A DNA stretch of 64,000 bases. It comes from Rhizorhapis suberifaciens (lineage in GTDB: Bacteria > Pseudomonadota > Alphaproteobacteria > Sphingomonadales > Sphingomonadaceae). This document shows, one piece after another, positions 27,869 to 37,364 of the stretch. Under the pieces are notes generated by a model. The model was not told the DNA's origin, made no database searches, and saw nothing but the letters and a program-made list of their open reading frames with translations. Position 1 is the stretch's first letter. Each line of letters opens with the position of its first letter. The DNA is taken from assembly GCF_014200045.1 (NCBI RefSeq), contig NZ_JACHOV010000001.1, forward strand, positions 248,001-312,000, given 5' to 3'. The translations under genes and the position numbers were made by a program.

Positions 27869-29363
27869 GTCAACCTACCGAATCCAGGGCGCAACCGGCG
27901 AGTGGGAGGTCGTGATCGGCCTTGAAGTGCATGCCCAGGTGACCAGCCAGGCGAAGCTCTTCTCCGGCGCGGCCACAGCCTTCGGTGCGGAGCCCAACAG
28001 CCAGGTGAGCCTGGTCGATGCCGCCATGCCGGGCATGCTGCCCGTTCCCAACCGCGAATGCATCCGGCAGGCCGTTCGCACCGGCATGGCGATCAATGCG
28101 GTCATCAATCAGTGGTCGCGCTTCGACCGGAAGAATTATTTCTACGCCGACCTTCCGCAAGGATATCAGATCAGCCAGCTCTACCATCCGCTGGTGGGCG
28201 AAGGCGAGATCGAAGTGACGCTGGACGAAAAGGATCCGGACAGCCCGACCAAGCGCATCGGCATAGAGCGTATCCATGTCGAACAGGACGCGGGCAAGCT
28301 GATGCATGATCAGCATCCGACGCGGTCCTATGTCGATCTCAACCGCTCGGGCGTAGCACTGATGGAGATCGTCAGCCGTCCCGATATGCGTTCTCCGCAG
28401 GAGGCGGGCGCCTACCTGCGCAAGCTTCGCGCGATCCTGCGCTATGTCGGCTCATGTGACGGCAATATGGAGGAAGGTTCCATGCGCGCCGACGTCAACG
28501 TGTCGGTTCGTAAGCCCGGGGAAGAACTCGGCACCCGCACAGAGACGAAGAATGTCAACTCGGTCCGCTTCGTCATGCAGGCCATAGAATATGAAGCGAA
28601 CCGCCAAGTCGATGTGCTGGAATCGGGCGGCAAGATTGTCCAGGAAACCCGTCTCTTCGATCCCGACAAGAGCGAAACCCGGTCCATGCGGTCAAAGGAA
28701 GACGCGCATGATTACCGCTATTTTCCCGATCCCGACCTGTTGCCCCTGGAATTGGACGAGGATTTTCTCGCCGAATGCCGCAAGTCGCTTCCGGAACTTC
28801 CTGATGCCAAGCGCCGCCGCTATGAAACGGAACTCGGCCTCACCTCCTACAACGCAGCTGTCCTGACCGCAGAAGCCGAAACCGCCCGCTGGTTCGAGGC
28901 ACTTCTGGCCGAAGGCGCACGCATCCAGAAGAAGAGCGAGGGCGAAGTAGCGAAAGCCTCCGCCAACTGGCTGCTCTCCGAACTGTTCGGCGCATTGAAC
29001 CGCCTCGGCAAGACGCTGGACGACAGCCCTGTCAGTCCCCAGCAGGGGGCTGAACTGTTGGCGCTGGTGGCTGATGGCACCCTTTCCGGCACACTTGCCA
29101 AGCAGGTGTTCGAAATCATGCTGGAAACCGGCGACAGTCCGGAAAAGATTGTCGAAGAAAAGGGTCTCAAGCAGACCTCCGACACAGGCGCTATCGAAGA
29201 AGTGATCGCAGGCGTCCTTTCCGCCAACGCCGACATGGTCGAACAGTATCGCGGCGGCAAGGAAGCTTTGTTCGGCTTCTTCGTCGGGCAGACGATGAAG
29301 GCGATGGGCGGCAAGGCCAATCCGAAGGTCGTGAATGAATTGTTGAAGAAGGCATTGGGTTGA
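27861..29363 (+). CDS. gatB: Asp-tRNA(Asn)/Glu-tRNA(Gln) amidotransferase subunit B
   Basis: The 500-residue tRNA-binding and kinase subunit that activates the carboxyl of Glu-tRNA(Gln) or Asp-tRNA(Asn). Recognisable are [56 protein letters not shown] and the [17 protein letters not shown] block, with the C-terminal YqeY-like tail ([15 protein letters not shown]). It is separated from gatA by the small membrane gene, with which it overlaps by 8 bases. Confidence 0.96.
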   Translation: MTESTYRIQGATGEWEVVIGLEVHAQVTSQAKLFSGAATAFGAEPNSQVSLVDAAMPGMLPVPNRECIRQAVRTGMAINAVINQWSRFDRKNYFYADLPQGYQISQLYHPLVGEGEIEVTLDEKDPDSPTKRIGIERIHVEQDAGKLMHDQHPTRSYVDLNRSGVALMEIVSRPDMRSPQEAGAYLRKLRAILRYVGSCDGNMEEGSMRADVNVSVRKPGEELGTRTETKNVNSVRFVMQAIEYEANRQVDVLESGGKIVQETRLFDPDKSETRSMRSKEDAHDYRYFPDPDLLPLELDEDFLAECRKSLPELPDAKRRRYETELGLTSYNAAVLTAEAETARWFEALLAEGARIQKKSEGEVAKASANWLLSELFGALNRLGKTLDDSPVSPQQGAELLALVADGTLSGTLAKQVFEIMLETGDSPEKIVEEKGLKQTSDTGAIEEVIAGVLSANADMVEQYRGGKEALFGFFVGQTMKAMGGKANPKVVNELLKKALG

Positions 29364-29444
29364 TAGGTCTATGCCTTAATCTTGCATATTTATGACTTTT
29401 TGCCCATGAAATAGCCTGATGCAAACGATGCATTGGGGGAGTGC

Positions 29445-29912
29445 ATGCGTAGAACGATAGCAATTGGGTCGGCGACAATTCTCTTTGCAACTGGGAATTC
29501 GGCAGCACTCGCCAGAGAATATTATTATTTTTACAAGCCAAATGTCTCGCGTGACGAATATGTCGCGGACCGTTCAGAATGTGATCGCCTGTCCGGAGGT
29601 GTGACAGCCAAAGGCGCGGGTCTGCCCTCCACATATTACATGCCGCGTAACAGCAATCTTACCGCTGGCCAAAACGCCATTGCCGCCGGTCTGGCAGGTT
29701 TGTTTACCGGCCTGATGTCAGGTTCTGCTGTTAGAAAAACCACCAATACGGTCGAACGAACATGCATGGCGGACAAGGGATACTTACGATACGCTGTTGA
29801 TAAACTTGTAGTGAAGAACATAGAAAAGCTGAGTAGAATAGAAGATCGTGTGGAACATTACTTCGCATTGGCGACTGCCGGTCTGCCCGTAGGAAAGAGG
29901 ATAGTCGAATGA
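29445..29912 (+). CDS. Hypothetical exported protein
   Basis: A 155-residue protein with a probable signal peptide (TIAIGSATILFATGNSAALA) and a mature part with two cysteines (RSECDRLSG and ERTCMADKGY) that could form a disulfide. A Gly/Ala-rich hydrophobic stretch (GQNAIAAGLAGLFTGLMSG) lies mid-protein. No family recognised. The ATG at 29445 has GGGGGA close upstream. It overlaps the next gene by four bases (ATGA). Coding sequence is visibly less GC-rich than gatB. Confidence 0.6.
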   Translation: MRRTIAIGSATILFATGNSAALAREYYYFYKPNVSRDEYVADRSECDRLSGGVTAKGAGLPSTYYMPRNSNLTAGQNAIAAGLAGLFTGLMSGSAVRKTTNTVERTCMADKGYLRYAVDKLVVKNIEKLSRIEDRVEHYFALATAGLPVGKRIVE

Positions 29913-30646
29913 TGCGTCGGTTAATTTCTTTATTTTCACTTCTCGTAATGATGGCTGCTCCCGTGGCAGCAAAAGAAGCGCCCATCGATCCCCTGGGAGC
30001 ATATATTTTGGTGGAAGTTCAGAACCTTGATGATGCGTTCATGAAAGGAACGAAAGCGCCCGGCGTCCTGACGTTCGCCCGCTATGACCCCATCAGGGCT
30101 GATATCCGGGGCGGCCATCTTTCGCCCGAAACCGCCCCTCCCGCCGGAGACGACGTGCGAGTGACTCTTTCGAAAAAGCCAGTTATGAAGAGTAAGGCCG
30201 CTCGCCTTTATCTTGTAAAAGTTGTTCCTGACACTTGGATTGTTGAGGGTGCAAACGGCACAGCATTTTCTCTGGGAAGTATGTCGTTTGCGATTGCTCC
30301 CGGTCAAATTGTTGATTTGGGGGTGATGAAGCCTTCTATTGATTGGGCTGAAGGAGAAAAGCCCAAGAGCAGGGCGGCAGGTCTCATAGGCGCTATGCTT
30401 TTTGGTTCTTTCGCGCCCAAGGAGCAGCGTCCGGTCCGCATCGATTGGCATAAGCGAGGAGTGAGTGATATTGCGATGCCGTCAGTTTTGGCGGGTCGTT
30501 CGGTAACGGCTGTCCAATTTGCTCCTAATCACAAGTTCGGAAACTATCTTGGGGGTTTGGTCAATCGTTTTGGAGGTCGTTCCAGCCGGCCCGGTGCAAG
30601 CCCGCAAACAGTAAGCGCGGATACGCTATCTAACGGCTCACAATGA
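29909..30646 (+). CDS. Hypothetical exported protein
   Basis: A 245-residue protein with a clear signal peptide (LISLFSLLVMMAAPVAA). The mature domain looks beta-rich (GAYILVEVQNLDDA, RLYLVKVVPDTWIVEG, FAIAPGQIVDLGVM) and ends in a disordered Ser/Gly tail. I do not recognise a family. It overlaps the preceding exported protein gene by ATGA, so the two are made together and may act together in the envelope. Confidence 0.6.
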   Translation: MMRRLISLFSLLVMMAAPVAAKEAPIDPLGAYILVEVQNLDDAFMKGTKAPGVLTFARYDPIRADIRGGHLSPETAPPAGDDVRVTLSKKPVMKSKAARLYLVKVVPDTWIVEGANGTAFSLGSMSFAIAPGQIVDLGVMKPSIDWAEGEKPKSRAAGLIGAMLFGSFAPKEQRPVRIDWHKRGVSDIAMPSVLAGRSVTAVQFAPNHKFGNYLGGLVNRFGGRSSRPGASPQTVSADTLSNGSQ

Positions 30647-30653
30647 CTTAGCG

Positions 30654-30836
30654 TCAATCCGGCGGAGGCGGCGTTTCGATTGGCCCCCGGTCGGGCTTGT
30701 CGTAATCCGGTTTCTCCGGCGCGATCTCCGGGGGTTCCTGGAACGGCGTCTCGCTCGGCGGGCTGTCGGGCGGGGTTTCGGGCGGCGACTGGGGCTCGAT
30801 GCGGTCTGGCTGCGGAATTTCGGGGTTGGTGGCCAT
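30654..30836 (-). CDS. Small proline-rich protein
   Basis: A 60-residue protein that is about one third proline with many Glu/Asp (PETPPDSPPSETPFQEPPEI), so it is expected to be unstructured. AAAGGAGAG lies seven bases before the ATG, a strong ribosome-binding site that supports translation. It converges on the preceding exported-protein gene (7 bases between stops). Function unknown. Confidence 0.6.
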   Translation of the reverse strand: MATNPEIPQPDRIEPQSPPETPPDSPPSETPFQEPPEIAPEKPDYDKPDRGPIETPPPPD

Positions 30837-30907
30837 TGGCGAACTCTCCTTTTAAAACATAATATATGCCTGCCGCGTAGGTTCCTGAGGTCGTTCGCCG
30901 CCAGCCC

Positions 30908-30936
30908 TTGCCCTTGGCTCGCATCTGATCTATGCC
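30908..30936 (+). promoter_or_regulatory. Possible promoter of tRNA-Leu
   Basis: TTGCCC (30908-30913) and TATGCC (30931-30936) are spaced by 17 bases and end 19 bases before the tRNA. The -10 is weak, so this is tentative. Confidence 0.3.
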
Positions 30937-30955
30937 GCGCCAACCGGCGACCGAT

Positions 30956-31040
30956 GCGGGCGTGGCGAAACTGGTAGACGCGCCAGATTTAGGTTCTGGT
31001 ATCGAAAGATGTGGGGGTTCAAGTCCCTTCGCCCGCACCA
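30956..31040 (+). tRNA. tRNA-Leu (anticodon TAG)
   Basis: An 85-base class II tRNA. The acceptor stem GCGGGCG/CGCCCGC is perfect and CCA is encoded. The anticodon stem CCAGA/TCTGG encloses TTTAGGT, giving anticodon TAG (reads CUA, and CUG by wobble). A long variable arm (TATCGAAAGATGTG) and T-loop TTCAAGT complete it. It lies 71 bases before the tig start. Confidence 0.95.
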
Positions 31041-31111
31041 GTTTCGCCGTTAGCTCGCGCACTGGCCACGCCAGCCAAATTCAAGCTTTAGAAAGCGTTA
31101 GAGTAAAAAAG

Positions 31112-32671
31112 ATGCAGACTGTCGAAACGTTGAACGAGGGGCTGAAGCGCGCCTATACCCTGACCATCACTGCCAAGGACATCGACGCACGCGTTGAAAA
31201 GGAAGTGAAGACCATTGCGCCGCAAGTGCGGATGCCCGGCTTCCGTCCAGGTAAGGTGCCTGCCAACCTCATCCGCAAAATGCACGGTGAATCCCTTCGG
31301 CGTGACGCCCTCAACAATTCGATCCAGGAAGGCGTGCAGAAGCTGCTCGCCGATAACAAGCTGCGGCCGGCCATGCAGCCTTCCGTGGAACTGGGCGAGG
31401 GCTATGAGAACGGCAAGGATGCGGAGATCAAGGTTGAGCTGGAAGTGCTCCCGGACGTCCCCGCGCCATCCATCGAGGGACTGAAGCTTGAGCGCCTGAT
31501 CGCTGAAGTCAACGAAGAGCAGGTGGACGAGGCGGTCAACCGCTTCGCTTCGAACCAGAAGCGCTATGAAGATGCGCCAGAGGGCCATGTGGCCAAGGAC
31601 GGCGATCAGATCCTCATGGATTTCGTTGGCAAGGTCGATGGCGTCGCGTTTGAAGGCGGCACTGGCGAGGACATGTCGATCGTCATCGGGTCGGGCAACC
31701 TCATTCCGGGTTTTGAGGATCAACTGATCGGCGCGAAGGCTGGCGAAGACAAGACGATCAATGTCACTTTCCCTGACGACTATAACGCCGAGAATCTGAA
31801 GGGGAAGGCAGCGACCTTCGACCTTAAGATCAAGGAAGTGAAAATCCCATCCGAAGCGGCGATCGACGACGAATTTGCCAAGACGTTGGGGCTTGAGAGC
31901 CTGGAACAGCTGCGCAATCTGTTCAAGAACCAGATTGAGCAGGAGCATAACAACCTCACCCGCACCTATATGAAGCGCAAGCTGCTCGATCAGCTTGCTG
32001 CCTCGCATGACTTTGAGGTGCCGCCCAGCATGGTCGAGGCTGAGTTCGAGCAGATTTGGCGTCAGCTTGAGCATGAAGCGACGCATGAGGAAGACCCCGA
32101 GGCCGCTCGTGCCGAAATGGAAAAGGACCGGGAAGAATATCGGACCATCGCGGTGCGTCGCGTTCGCCTGGGGCTGCTGCTTTCCGAAATCGGCCAGGCC
32201 AATGGGGTTGAGGTCAGCCAGCAGGAAATGAACCGCCTGATCATGCAGGCCGCGCAGCAATATAACCCGAAGGACCGCGAGCGCTTCATCCAGTATGTCC
32301 AGCAAGAGCCGATGGCTGCGGCTCAGCTGCGCGCGCCCCTCTATGAGGACAAGGTTGTCGATTTCCTGTTCGACAAGGCTGAGATCACCGAGCGTGCCGT
32401 GAGCCGTGAGGAACTGGAAACGGCCATTGAGGCGGATGAAGAGGGGCATGTTCATGGTCCAGGCTGCGGCCATGACCACGCTCATGAGGAAAAGCCCAAG
32501 GCCAAGAAGGCCGCTGCCAAGAAAAAGGAAGCCGCTGAAGACGCCCCGGCCGCTGAGGCAAAGCCTGCGAAAAAGGCTGCTCCGAAGAAGGTCGCCGCCG
32601 ACGCTGAAGATGCGGGTGAGAAGCCTGCGGCAAAGAAAAAGCCCGCCAAGAAGGCCGCTGACAGCGAGTGA
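31112..32671 (+). CDS. tig: Trigger factor
   Basis: The 519-residue ribosome-bound chaperone and peptidyl-prolyl isomerase. The ribosome-docking signature GFRPGKVP (43-50) is followed by an FKBP-type domain (GDQILMDFVGKVDGVAFEGG) and the helical chaperone domain. An unusual tail of about 75 residues follows: HVHGPGCGHDHAHEE, a His/Cys-rich patch, then Lys/Ala repeats (KAKKAAAKKKEAAEDAP, ending AAKKKPAKKAADSE). The ATG at 31112 is chosen; the frame runs back through the tRNA, which excludes earlier starts. Confidence 0.95.
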   Translation: MQTVETLNEGLKRAYTLTITAKDIDARVEKEVKTIAPQVRMPGFRPGKVPANLIRKMHGESLRRDALNNSIQEGVQKLLADNKLRPAMQPSVELGEGYENGKDAEIKVELEVLPDVPAPSIEGLKLERLIAEVNEEQVDEAVNRFASNQKRYEDAPEGHVAKDGDQILMDFVGKVDGVAFEGGTGEDMSIVIGSGNLIPGFEDQLIGAKAGEDKTINVTFPDDYNAENLKGKAATFDLKIKEVKIPSEAAIDDEFAKTLGLESLEQLRNLFKNQIEQEHNNLTRTYMKRKLLDQLAASHDFEVPPSMVEAEFEQIWRQLEHEATHEEDPEAARAEMEKDREEYRTIAVRRVRLGLLLSEIGQANGVEVSQQEMNRLIMQAAQQYNPKDRERFIQYVQQEPMAAAQLRAPLYEDKVVDFLFDKAEITERAVSREELETAIEADEEGHVHGPGCGHDHAHEEKPKAKKAAAKKKEAAEDAPAAEAKPAKKAAPKKVAADAEDAGEKPAAKKKPAKKAADSE

Positions 32672-32725
32672 AGGGAAACATGGGGGCGACGAATAATCGT
32701 GGATCCCGGTTGCTCAAGTGATGTG

Positions 32726-32802
32726 GTGCTCCTGCGAAAGCAGGAGCCCAGGACCTTTCGCGCAGCGCCGGCGACGCTGGGCTCCTGCTTTGGCAGGAGC
32801 AC
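32726..32802. repeat. Long inverted repeat (REP-like hairpin)
   Basis: Arms 32726-32751 and 32777-32802, both containing the core CTCCTGC..GCAGGAG, are reverse complements over 26 bases with one mismatch, separated by 25 bases. Each arm is itself a small hairpin (CTCCTGCGAAAGCAGGAG). The element lies between tig and the glycosyltransferase gene and could act as a transcript end or stability element. Confidence 0.8.
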
Positions 32803-32826
32803 GGTGGTTCTTACGGAAGGATTCCC

Positions 32827-33858
32827 ATGTTCCGGTATCAGTCACCTCTGATGACAGCTGCCGACCCTGTTTCGCTTCCCGTCACTCTCCGCATTGCGGT
32901 CCTCCTTCCCTGCTATAATGAGGCCAAGGCCATTGCGCAGACAGTGCAGGCCTTCGCCACGGCGCTGCCGACCGCCACCATCTACGTCTATGATAACAAT
33001 AGTACCGACAGTTCCCCGGAGATCGCCGCACACGCCGGAGCTATAGTGCGCAGCGTCCGTCAACAGGGGAAGGGCCATGTGGTCCGTCGCATGTTCGCGG
33101 ATGTGGAAGCTGATATTTATATCATGGCCGATGGCGACGCGACTTATGATGCCGCGTCTGCGCCCGCAATGGTCGCCGATATGCTGCGCGACAATCTGGA
33201 CATGGTGGTCGGCGCTCGCAAATCGGAAATCGAGGCTGCCTATCGCCGTGGCCATCGTTTGGGTAACCGACTGCTGACAGGGCTGTTGCGCTATCTTTTT
33301 GGCCGCAGCTTCACAGATATTCTTTCCGGCTACCGCGTCTTTTCCCGCCGGTTCGTCAAGAGTTTCCCAGTGCTTTCATCCGGCTTTGAGATCGAGACTG
33401 AGATGAGCGTACACGCGTTGGAACTTCGTATGCCGGTCGCGGAGAGAGTTACGGACTATGCCGCCCGGCCAACGGGATCGGTCAGCAAGTTGCATACCTA
33501 TCGCGACGGCTGGCGTATCCTGCGGACTATCTTCACTCTCTTCCGGGTAGAACAGCCGATCTGGTTTTTCGGGTGGGTAGCCGGGATTTTAATCCTCGCG
33601 GCGCTAATTCTCGCTTCGCCCTTGCTTTTCACCTACATCGAAACCGGGCTGGTGCCCCGCTTTCCCACTGCCATTCTAGCCACCGGACTGGTAATTGTGG
33701 CTGTTCTTAACGGAATGTGCGGTCTTATCCTGGATACAGTGGTGCGGGGCAGGCGAGAAATGAAGCGGCTCGCCTATCTCGCCTTTCCTGCGCCTTCGCA
33801 GGCAAGCCCTCTTGAAGCTTCGGCAATTTGCTCCGATGTAGGGGCGGCACATCGATAA
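32827..33858 (+). CDS. Family 2 glycosyltransferase, membrane-attached
   Basis: A 343-residue GT-A fold enzyme. Family marks are [28 protein letters not shown], the DxD-like MADGDATYD and [13 protein letters not shown]. Two C-terminal membrane segments ([19 protein letters not shown] and [21 protein letters not shown]) fit transferases acting on lipid-linked sugars. Donor and acceptor are not deducible. GGAAGGA precedes the ATG. clpP follows after 17 bases. Confidence 0.82.
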   Translation: MFRYQSPLMTAADPVSLPVTLRIAVLLPCYNEAKAIAQTVQAFATALPTATIYVYDNNSTDSSPEIAAHAGAIVRSVRQQGKGHVVRRMFADVEADIYIMADGDATYDAASAPAMVADMLRDNLDMVVGARKSEIEAAYRRGHRLGNRLLTGLLRYLFGRSFTDILSGYRVFSRRFVKSFPVLSSGFEIETEMSVHALELRMPVAERVTDYAARPTGSVSKLHTYRDGWRILRTIFTLFRVEQPIWFFGWVAGILILAALILASPLLFTYIETGLVPRFPTAILATGLVIVAVLNGMCGLILDTVVRGRREMKRLAYLAFPAPSQASPLEASAICSDVGAAHR

Positions 33859-33875
33859 AGAGAAGAAAGAGTCTC

Positions 33876-34520
33876 ATGCACGACAGTTTTCCGGATCCCA
33901 TAAGCGCGCTTGTTCCCATCGTCATTGAGCAGTCGAACCGCGGTGAACGCAGTTTCGACATCTTCTCCCGCCTGCTGCGCGAACGCATCGTTTTCGTGAC
34001 GGGTGCCGTCGAAGACCAGATGGCGTCCCTGATCGTCGCCCAATTACTGTTCCTGGAATCGGAAAATCCGAAAAAGGACATCTACATGTACATCAACTCG
34101 CCCGGCGGCGTGGTGACGGCTGGCATGGCGATTCATGACACCATGCAATATATCCGTCCCCGCGTGGGCACGGTCTGCATCGGTCAAGCTGCCTCAATGG
34201 GCAGTTTCCTTCTGGCGGCAGGCGAGCCGGGTATGCGTGTAGCGCTTTCCAACGCCCGCATCATGATTCACCAGCCGTCCGGCGGAGCGCAGGGTATGGC
34301 CTCCGACATCGAAATCCAAGCGAAGGAAATCCTTCGGATTCGCAGCCGTATGAATGGTCTTTATGCCAAATATACCGGGCAACCGCTGGAAAAGATCGAA
34401 GCTGCAATGGATCGCGATACGTTCCTTGAGGCGGATGAAGCTAAGTCTTTTGGTCTGATCGACGAGGTGTTCGACCGTCGCCCGGCCGCGACCGAAGAGA
34501 CCCCCCGGACGGAGAGTTGA
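33876..34520 (+). CDS. clpP: ATP-dependent Clp protease proteolytic subunit ClpP
   Basis: A 214-residue serine peptidase that forms the degradation chamber used with ClpX and ClpA. The catalytic Ser lies in [14 protein letters not shown], the His in [12 protein letters not shown], and the Asp in the later [14 protein letters not shown] region. The ATG at 33876 gives the usual [20 protein letters not shown]-terminus; the frame extends upstream into the glycosyltransferase end. clpX follows 262 bases downstream. Confidence 0.97.
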   Translation: MHDSFPDPISALVPIVIEQSNRGERSFDIFSRLLRERIVFVTGAVEDQMASLIVAQLLFLESENPKKDIYMYINSPGGVVTAGMAIHDTMQYIRPRVGTVCIGQAASMGSFLLAAGEPGMRVALSNARIMIHQPSGGAQGMASDIEIQAKEILRIRSRMNGLYAKYTGQPLEKIEAAMDRDTFLEADEAKSFGLIDEVFDRRPAATEETPRTES

Positions 34521-34782
34521 CCGACGACGTATCAGATTGATTTGAGGAAAAAATCGGGTGCGGCAACTGGGCCGCGCCCCTTTCGGCGCACGCTTCATCT
34601 GACCCCGAGCAGGCACGGCTGGCCGGTAAATATCGAAAAAAAGACGTTAACGGATTTGCAGGCGCGGAATTCACGAATTACTTTTGAACCGCTCGCTAAA
34701 GAAAAATTGCCATTGTTCGGCAGTAGGAATGCGGGCAACATGCCCACAATGTGCTCGTAGCGACGGGCGCCAGGAAGGTAAA

Positions 34783-36048
34783 ATGACAAAATTGACGGGC
34801 TCTGATTCGAAAAGCACCCTCTACTGCAGCTTCTGTGGCAAGTCGCAGCATGAAGTGCGAAAGCTGATCGCAGGGCCGACCGTATTCATTTGCGATGAAT
34901 GCGTTGAGCTATGCAACGACATCATCCGGGAAGAGACGAAGGGTGGACTGGTCGGCCGCAAGGACGGCGGCGTGCCTACGCCCTTGGAAATCTGCGATGT
35001 CCTGGATGATTATGTCATCGGTCAAAGCCGCGCCAAGCGCGTTCTGTCAGTGGCCGTGCACAATCATTATAAGCGCCTTAATCATGGGGCGAAATCGGGC
35101 GAAGTCGAACTTGCCAAGTCTAACATTCTGCTCGTGGGCCCCACTGGCTGCGGCAAGACGTTGCTCGCGCAGACGTTGGCAAAGACGTTCGACGTGCCCT
35201 TCACAATGGCGGACGCAACGACCCTTACCGAAGCAGGATATGTCGGCGAGGATGTTGAGAACATCATTCTGAAGCTGCTTCAGGCGAGCGACTATAATGT
35301 CGAAAAGGCTCAGCGCGGCATCGTCTATATCGACGAAATCGACAAGATCAGCCGCAAGGCCGAGAACCCGTCCATCACCCGCGACGTGTCGGGCGAGGGT
35401 GTGCAGCAGGCCTTGCTGAAGCTGATGGAAGGCACCACGGCGAGCGTTCCGCCCCAAGGTGGCCGCAAGCATCCGCAGCAGGAATTCCTGCAGGTCGACA
35501 CGACCAACATCCTATTCATCTGTGGCGGAGCTTTTGCTGGCCTTGAAAAGATTATCGGCGATCGGTTGGAGGCCAAATCCATCGGTTTCGGCGCTCATGT
35601 GGCCGCACCAGAGGAACGCCGCACCGGCGAGCTTCTGCGTCAGTGCGAGCCTGAGGATCTGCTGAAATTTGGTCTGATTCCAGAATTTGTCGGCCGTCTG
35701 CCTGTTATCGCGACGCTTGAGGACCTCGACAATGAGGCGCTGGTCAAGATTTTGGCGGAACCGAAGAACGCCTTGGTCAAGCAGTATAAGAAGTTGTTCG
35801 ACATGGAAAATGTCGAGTTGACCTTCACGGATGACGCGCTTGTGGCGGTCGCCAGGCGGGCCATCGAACGTAAAACCGGCGCACGCGGTCTGCGATCGAT
35901 CCTGGAGGCCATCTTGCTCGACACCATGTTCGACCTGCCCTCCATGCAAGGCGTGGGCGAGGTGGTCATCGACAAGGATGTAGTGGAAGGCCGCAAGGAA
36001 CCTGTCCGCGTGTTCAGCGAACGCCGGAAGACCGGCGACGCGGCTTAA
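34783..36048 (+). CDS. clpX: ATP-dependent Clp protease ATP-binding subunit ClpX
   Basis: A 421-residue AAA+ unfoldase. It begins with the four-cysteine zinc-binding domain ([11 protein letters not shown], then [10 protein letters not shown]). Walker A is GPTGCGKT, Walker [11 protein letters not shown], and the pore-loop region and C-terminal sensor 2 ([12 protein letters not shown]) follow. The ATG at 34783 has AGGAAGG upstream. In alphaproteobacteria with a CckA-CtrA circuit, ClpXP degrades CtrA and other cell-cycle proteins, so it is linked functionally to genes elsewhere in this window. Confidence 0.97.
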   Translation: MTKLTGSDSKSTLYCSFCGKSQHEVRKLIAGPTVFICDECVELCNDIIREETKGGLVGRKDGGVPTPLEICDVLDDYVIGQSRAKRVLSVAVHNHYKRLNHGAKSGEVELAKSNILLVGPTGCGKTLLAQTLAKTFDVPFTMADATTLTEAGYVGEDVENIILKLLQASDYNVEKAQRGIVYIDEIDKISRKAENPSITRDVSGEGVQQALLKLMEGTTASVPPQGGRKHPQQEFLQVDTTNILFICGGAFAGLEKIIGDRLEAKSIGFGAHVAAPEERRTGELLRQCEPEDLLKFGLIPEFVGRLPVIATLEDLDNEALVKILAEPKNALVKQYKKLFDMENVELTFTDDALVAVARRAIERKTGARGLRSILEAILLDTMFDLPSMQGVGEVVIDKDVVEGRKEPVRVFSERRKTGDAA

Positions 36049-36076
36049 TCCGGCGATTGCATATCTCTGAACTGGC

Positions 36077-36094
36077 GAGGCATTAATTTGCCTC
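36077..36094. terminator. Short hairpin between convergent clpX and hxlR-type genes
   Basis: GAGGCA-TTAATT-TGCCTC forms a perfect 6-bp stem in the 51-base gap between two convergent genes. No T-run follows on either strand, so terminator function is uncertain. Confidence 0.4.
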
Positions 36095-36099
36095 CCACT

Positions 36100-36459
36100 T
36101 CAGGCTGCGTTCTGCTCCTGGCGCGACGTGACGATTTGCTGACGATGCTTTTCTGCCCAATTGGCGAGGTTCGTTAGTGGAACCAGGAGCGAGTGCCCTA
36201 GCGGTGTCAGGCTATATTCGACCTGCGGCGGGATGACCGGGACCACGGTGCGTTCCACATAACCATCGCAGGCCAGGATCCGAAGCGTTTGAGCCAGCAT
36301 TTTTTGCGAAATTTCCGGAACGGCACGGCGCAGGGCGTTGAACCGCATCCGTTCTTCTTGCCCCAGCGTCATGAGTAAAAGAAAGCTCCAACTGTCGCCA
36401 AACCGCGTCAGGACGCTTCGGATGGGGCAGGGGGATGTCAGCCATTCTTCGTTGCGCAT
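36100..36459 (-). CDS. HxlR-family transcriptional regulator
   Basis: A 119-residue winged-helix protein with the family pattern: N-terminal Cys in SPCPIRSVLTRFGDSWSFLLLMTL, RFNALRRAVPEISQKMLAQTLR for the recognition helix, and DGYVERTVVPVIPPQVEYSLTPLG for the wing. HxlR proteins often sense reactive aldehydes, quinones or oxidants through that cysteine. It is divergent from the oxidoreductase gene (130 bases between starts), its probable target. Confidence 0.88.
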   Translation of the reverse strand: MRNEEWLTSPCPIRSVLTRFGDSWSFLLLMTLGQEERMRFNALRRAVPEISQKMLAQTLRILACDGYVERTVVPVIPPQVEYSLTPLGHSLLVPLTNLANWAEKHRQQIVTSRQEQNAA

Positions 36460-36543
36460 ACCATCTTCCTCTCGGTTACCCCCAGGAAACTATCTGCTCT
36501 GAGGGTGCCTTCTTGTATCCGGCACTTCCGGAACTAGTTTGTA

Positions 36544-36558
36544 CTTTCGATTCGAAAG
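36544..36558. promoter_or_regulatory. Palindromic operator candidate between the HxlR regulator and its divergent gene
   Basis: CTTTCGA-T-TCGAAAG is a perfect 7+1+7 palindrome 31 bases before the oxidoreductase ATG, in the shared 130-base promoter region. Binding by the adjacent HxlR protein is an inference from position. Confidence 0.45.
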
Positions 36559-36589
36559 CAGGTTTCCAATAAATACTGAAGGGGTCAAT

Positions 36590-37204
36590 ATGAAGGTGGC
36601 GTTGGTAGGGGCTTCGGGCAATGCCGGGTCTGAATTGCTGAAGGAACTGGTATCTCGTGGCCACAGTGTCACCGCGATCGCGCGTGACACAAGCAAAATT
36701 GCTGCGGCCAAGAACGTTAAGATTGAAAGCGTTGATGCCAATGATAAGTCAGCCTTGGCCGACGCGCTTAAGGGCAATGATGTAGTGATCAGCGCCTTGC
36801 CTTTCAGCAAAAGCGATCCAGAACTTCTTCTGGCGGCCATCAAGGCGGCAGCGGTCCCCCGCTATCTGGTGGTGGGCGGTGCAGCCAGTCTTTACGCGCC
36901 GGGTACGACACAGAGGCTAGTCGATAGCGGTCAAATCCCCGAAGAATGGATGCCGGAAGTTGGCGGCGGCGTTCGGTTTTTCGATAGGTTGAAGCAGGAA
37001 GGCGAACTTAACTGGACCTTCTTGTCACCCTCGATGATGTTCGTACCGGGCGATCGCACCGGCACATTCCGGTTAGGCAAGGATGAATTGCTGGTTGCGC
37101 CGGATGGCAATAGCAGCATCAGTTTTGCCGATTACGCCATTGCTATGGTGGATGAACTGGAACAGCCCGCCCATAGCCGACAGCGTTTCACGGTAGGTTA
37201 TTGA
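36590..37204 (+). CDS. NAD(P)H-binding short-chain reductase-like protein (NmrA/YwnB type)
   Basis: A 204-residue Rossmann protein starting with KVALVGASGNAGSELLKEL (GxxGxxG nucleotide site). VVISALPF, RYLVVGGAASLY and the C-terminal ISFADYAIAMVDELE are typical of the atypical SDR subgroup that includes quinone-linked and flavin reductases. The substrate is unknown. AAGGGG precedes the ATG. Divergent pairing with an HxlR regulator suggests induction by an electrophile or oxidant. Confidence 0.8.
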   Translation: MKVALVGASGNAGSELLKELVSRGHSVTAIARDTSKIAAAKNVKIESVDANDKSALADALKGNDVVISALPFSKSDPELLLAAIKAAAVPRYLVVGGAASLYAPGTTQRLVDSGQIPEEWMPEVGGGVRFFDRLKQEGELNWTFLSPSMMFVPGDRTGTFRLGKDELLVAPDGNSSISFADYAIAMVDELEQPAHSRQRFTVGY

Positions 37205-37216
37205 CCAACGGAAATG

Positions 37217-37247
37217 GGGGGCGCTTTGGGGGTAGGCGCTCCCTTTT
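37217..37247 (+). terminator. Terminator after the NAD(P)-binding protein gene
   Basis: GGGGGCGC (37217-37224) pairs with GCGCTCCC (37236-37243) over 8 bp with one G:U, followed by TTTT. It begins 12 bases after the stop codon. Confidence 0.6.
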
Positions 37248-37364
37248 AGAGTAATCGGCATCCCTATCCATTTGTGTCGAGCTTAGTCGAGACAAGTCTG
37301 TCCGGGTCAACGTCCCTCGACTACCCGGCACGAACAGCGATGATTCCGATTCGCGCCAGCCGCC

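Noticed and set aside
30932-31111. N-terminal extension of trigger factor through tRNA-Leu
   Set aside because: The extension reads a complete tRNA gene as protein; trigger factor homology begins at the ATG at 31112.
32726-32802. Inverted repeat as the ends of an insertion sequence
   Set aside because: Only 25 bases lie between the arms, with no room for a transposase and no target duplication visible.
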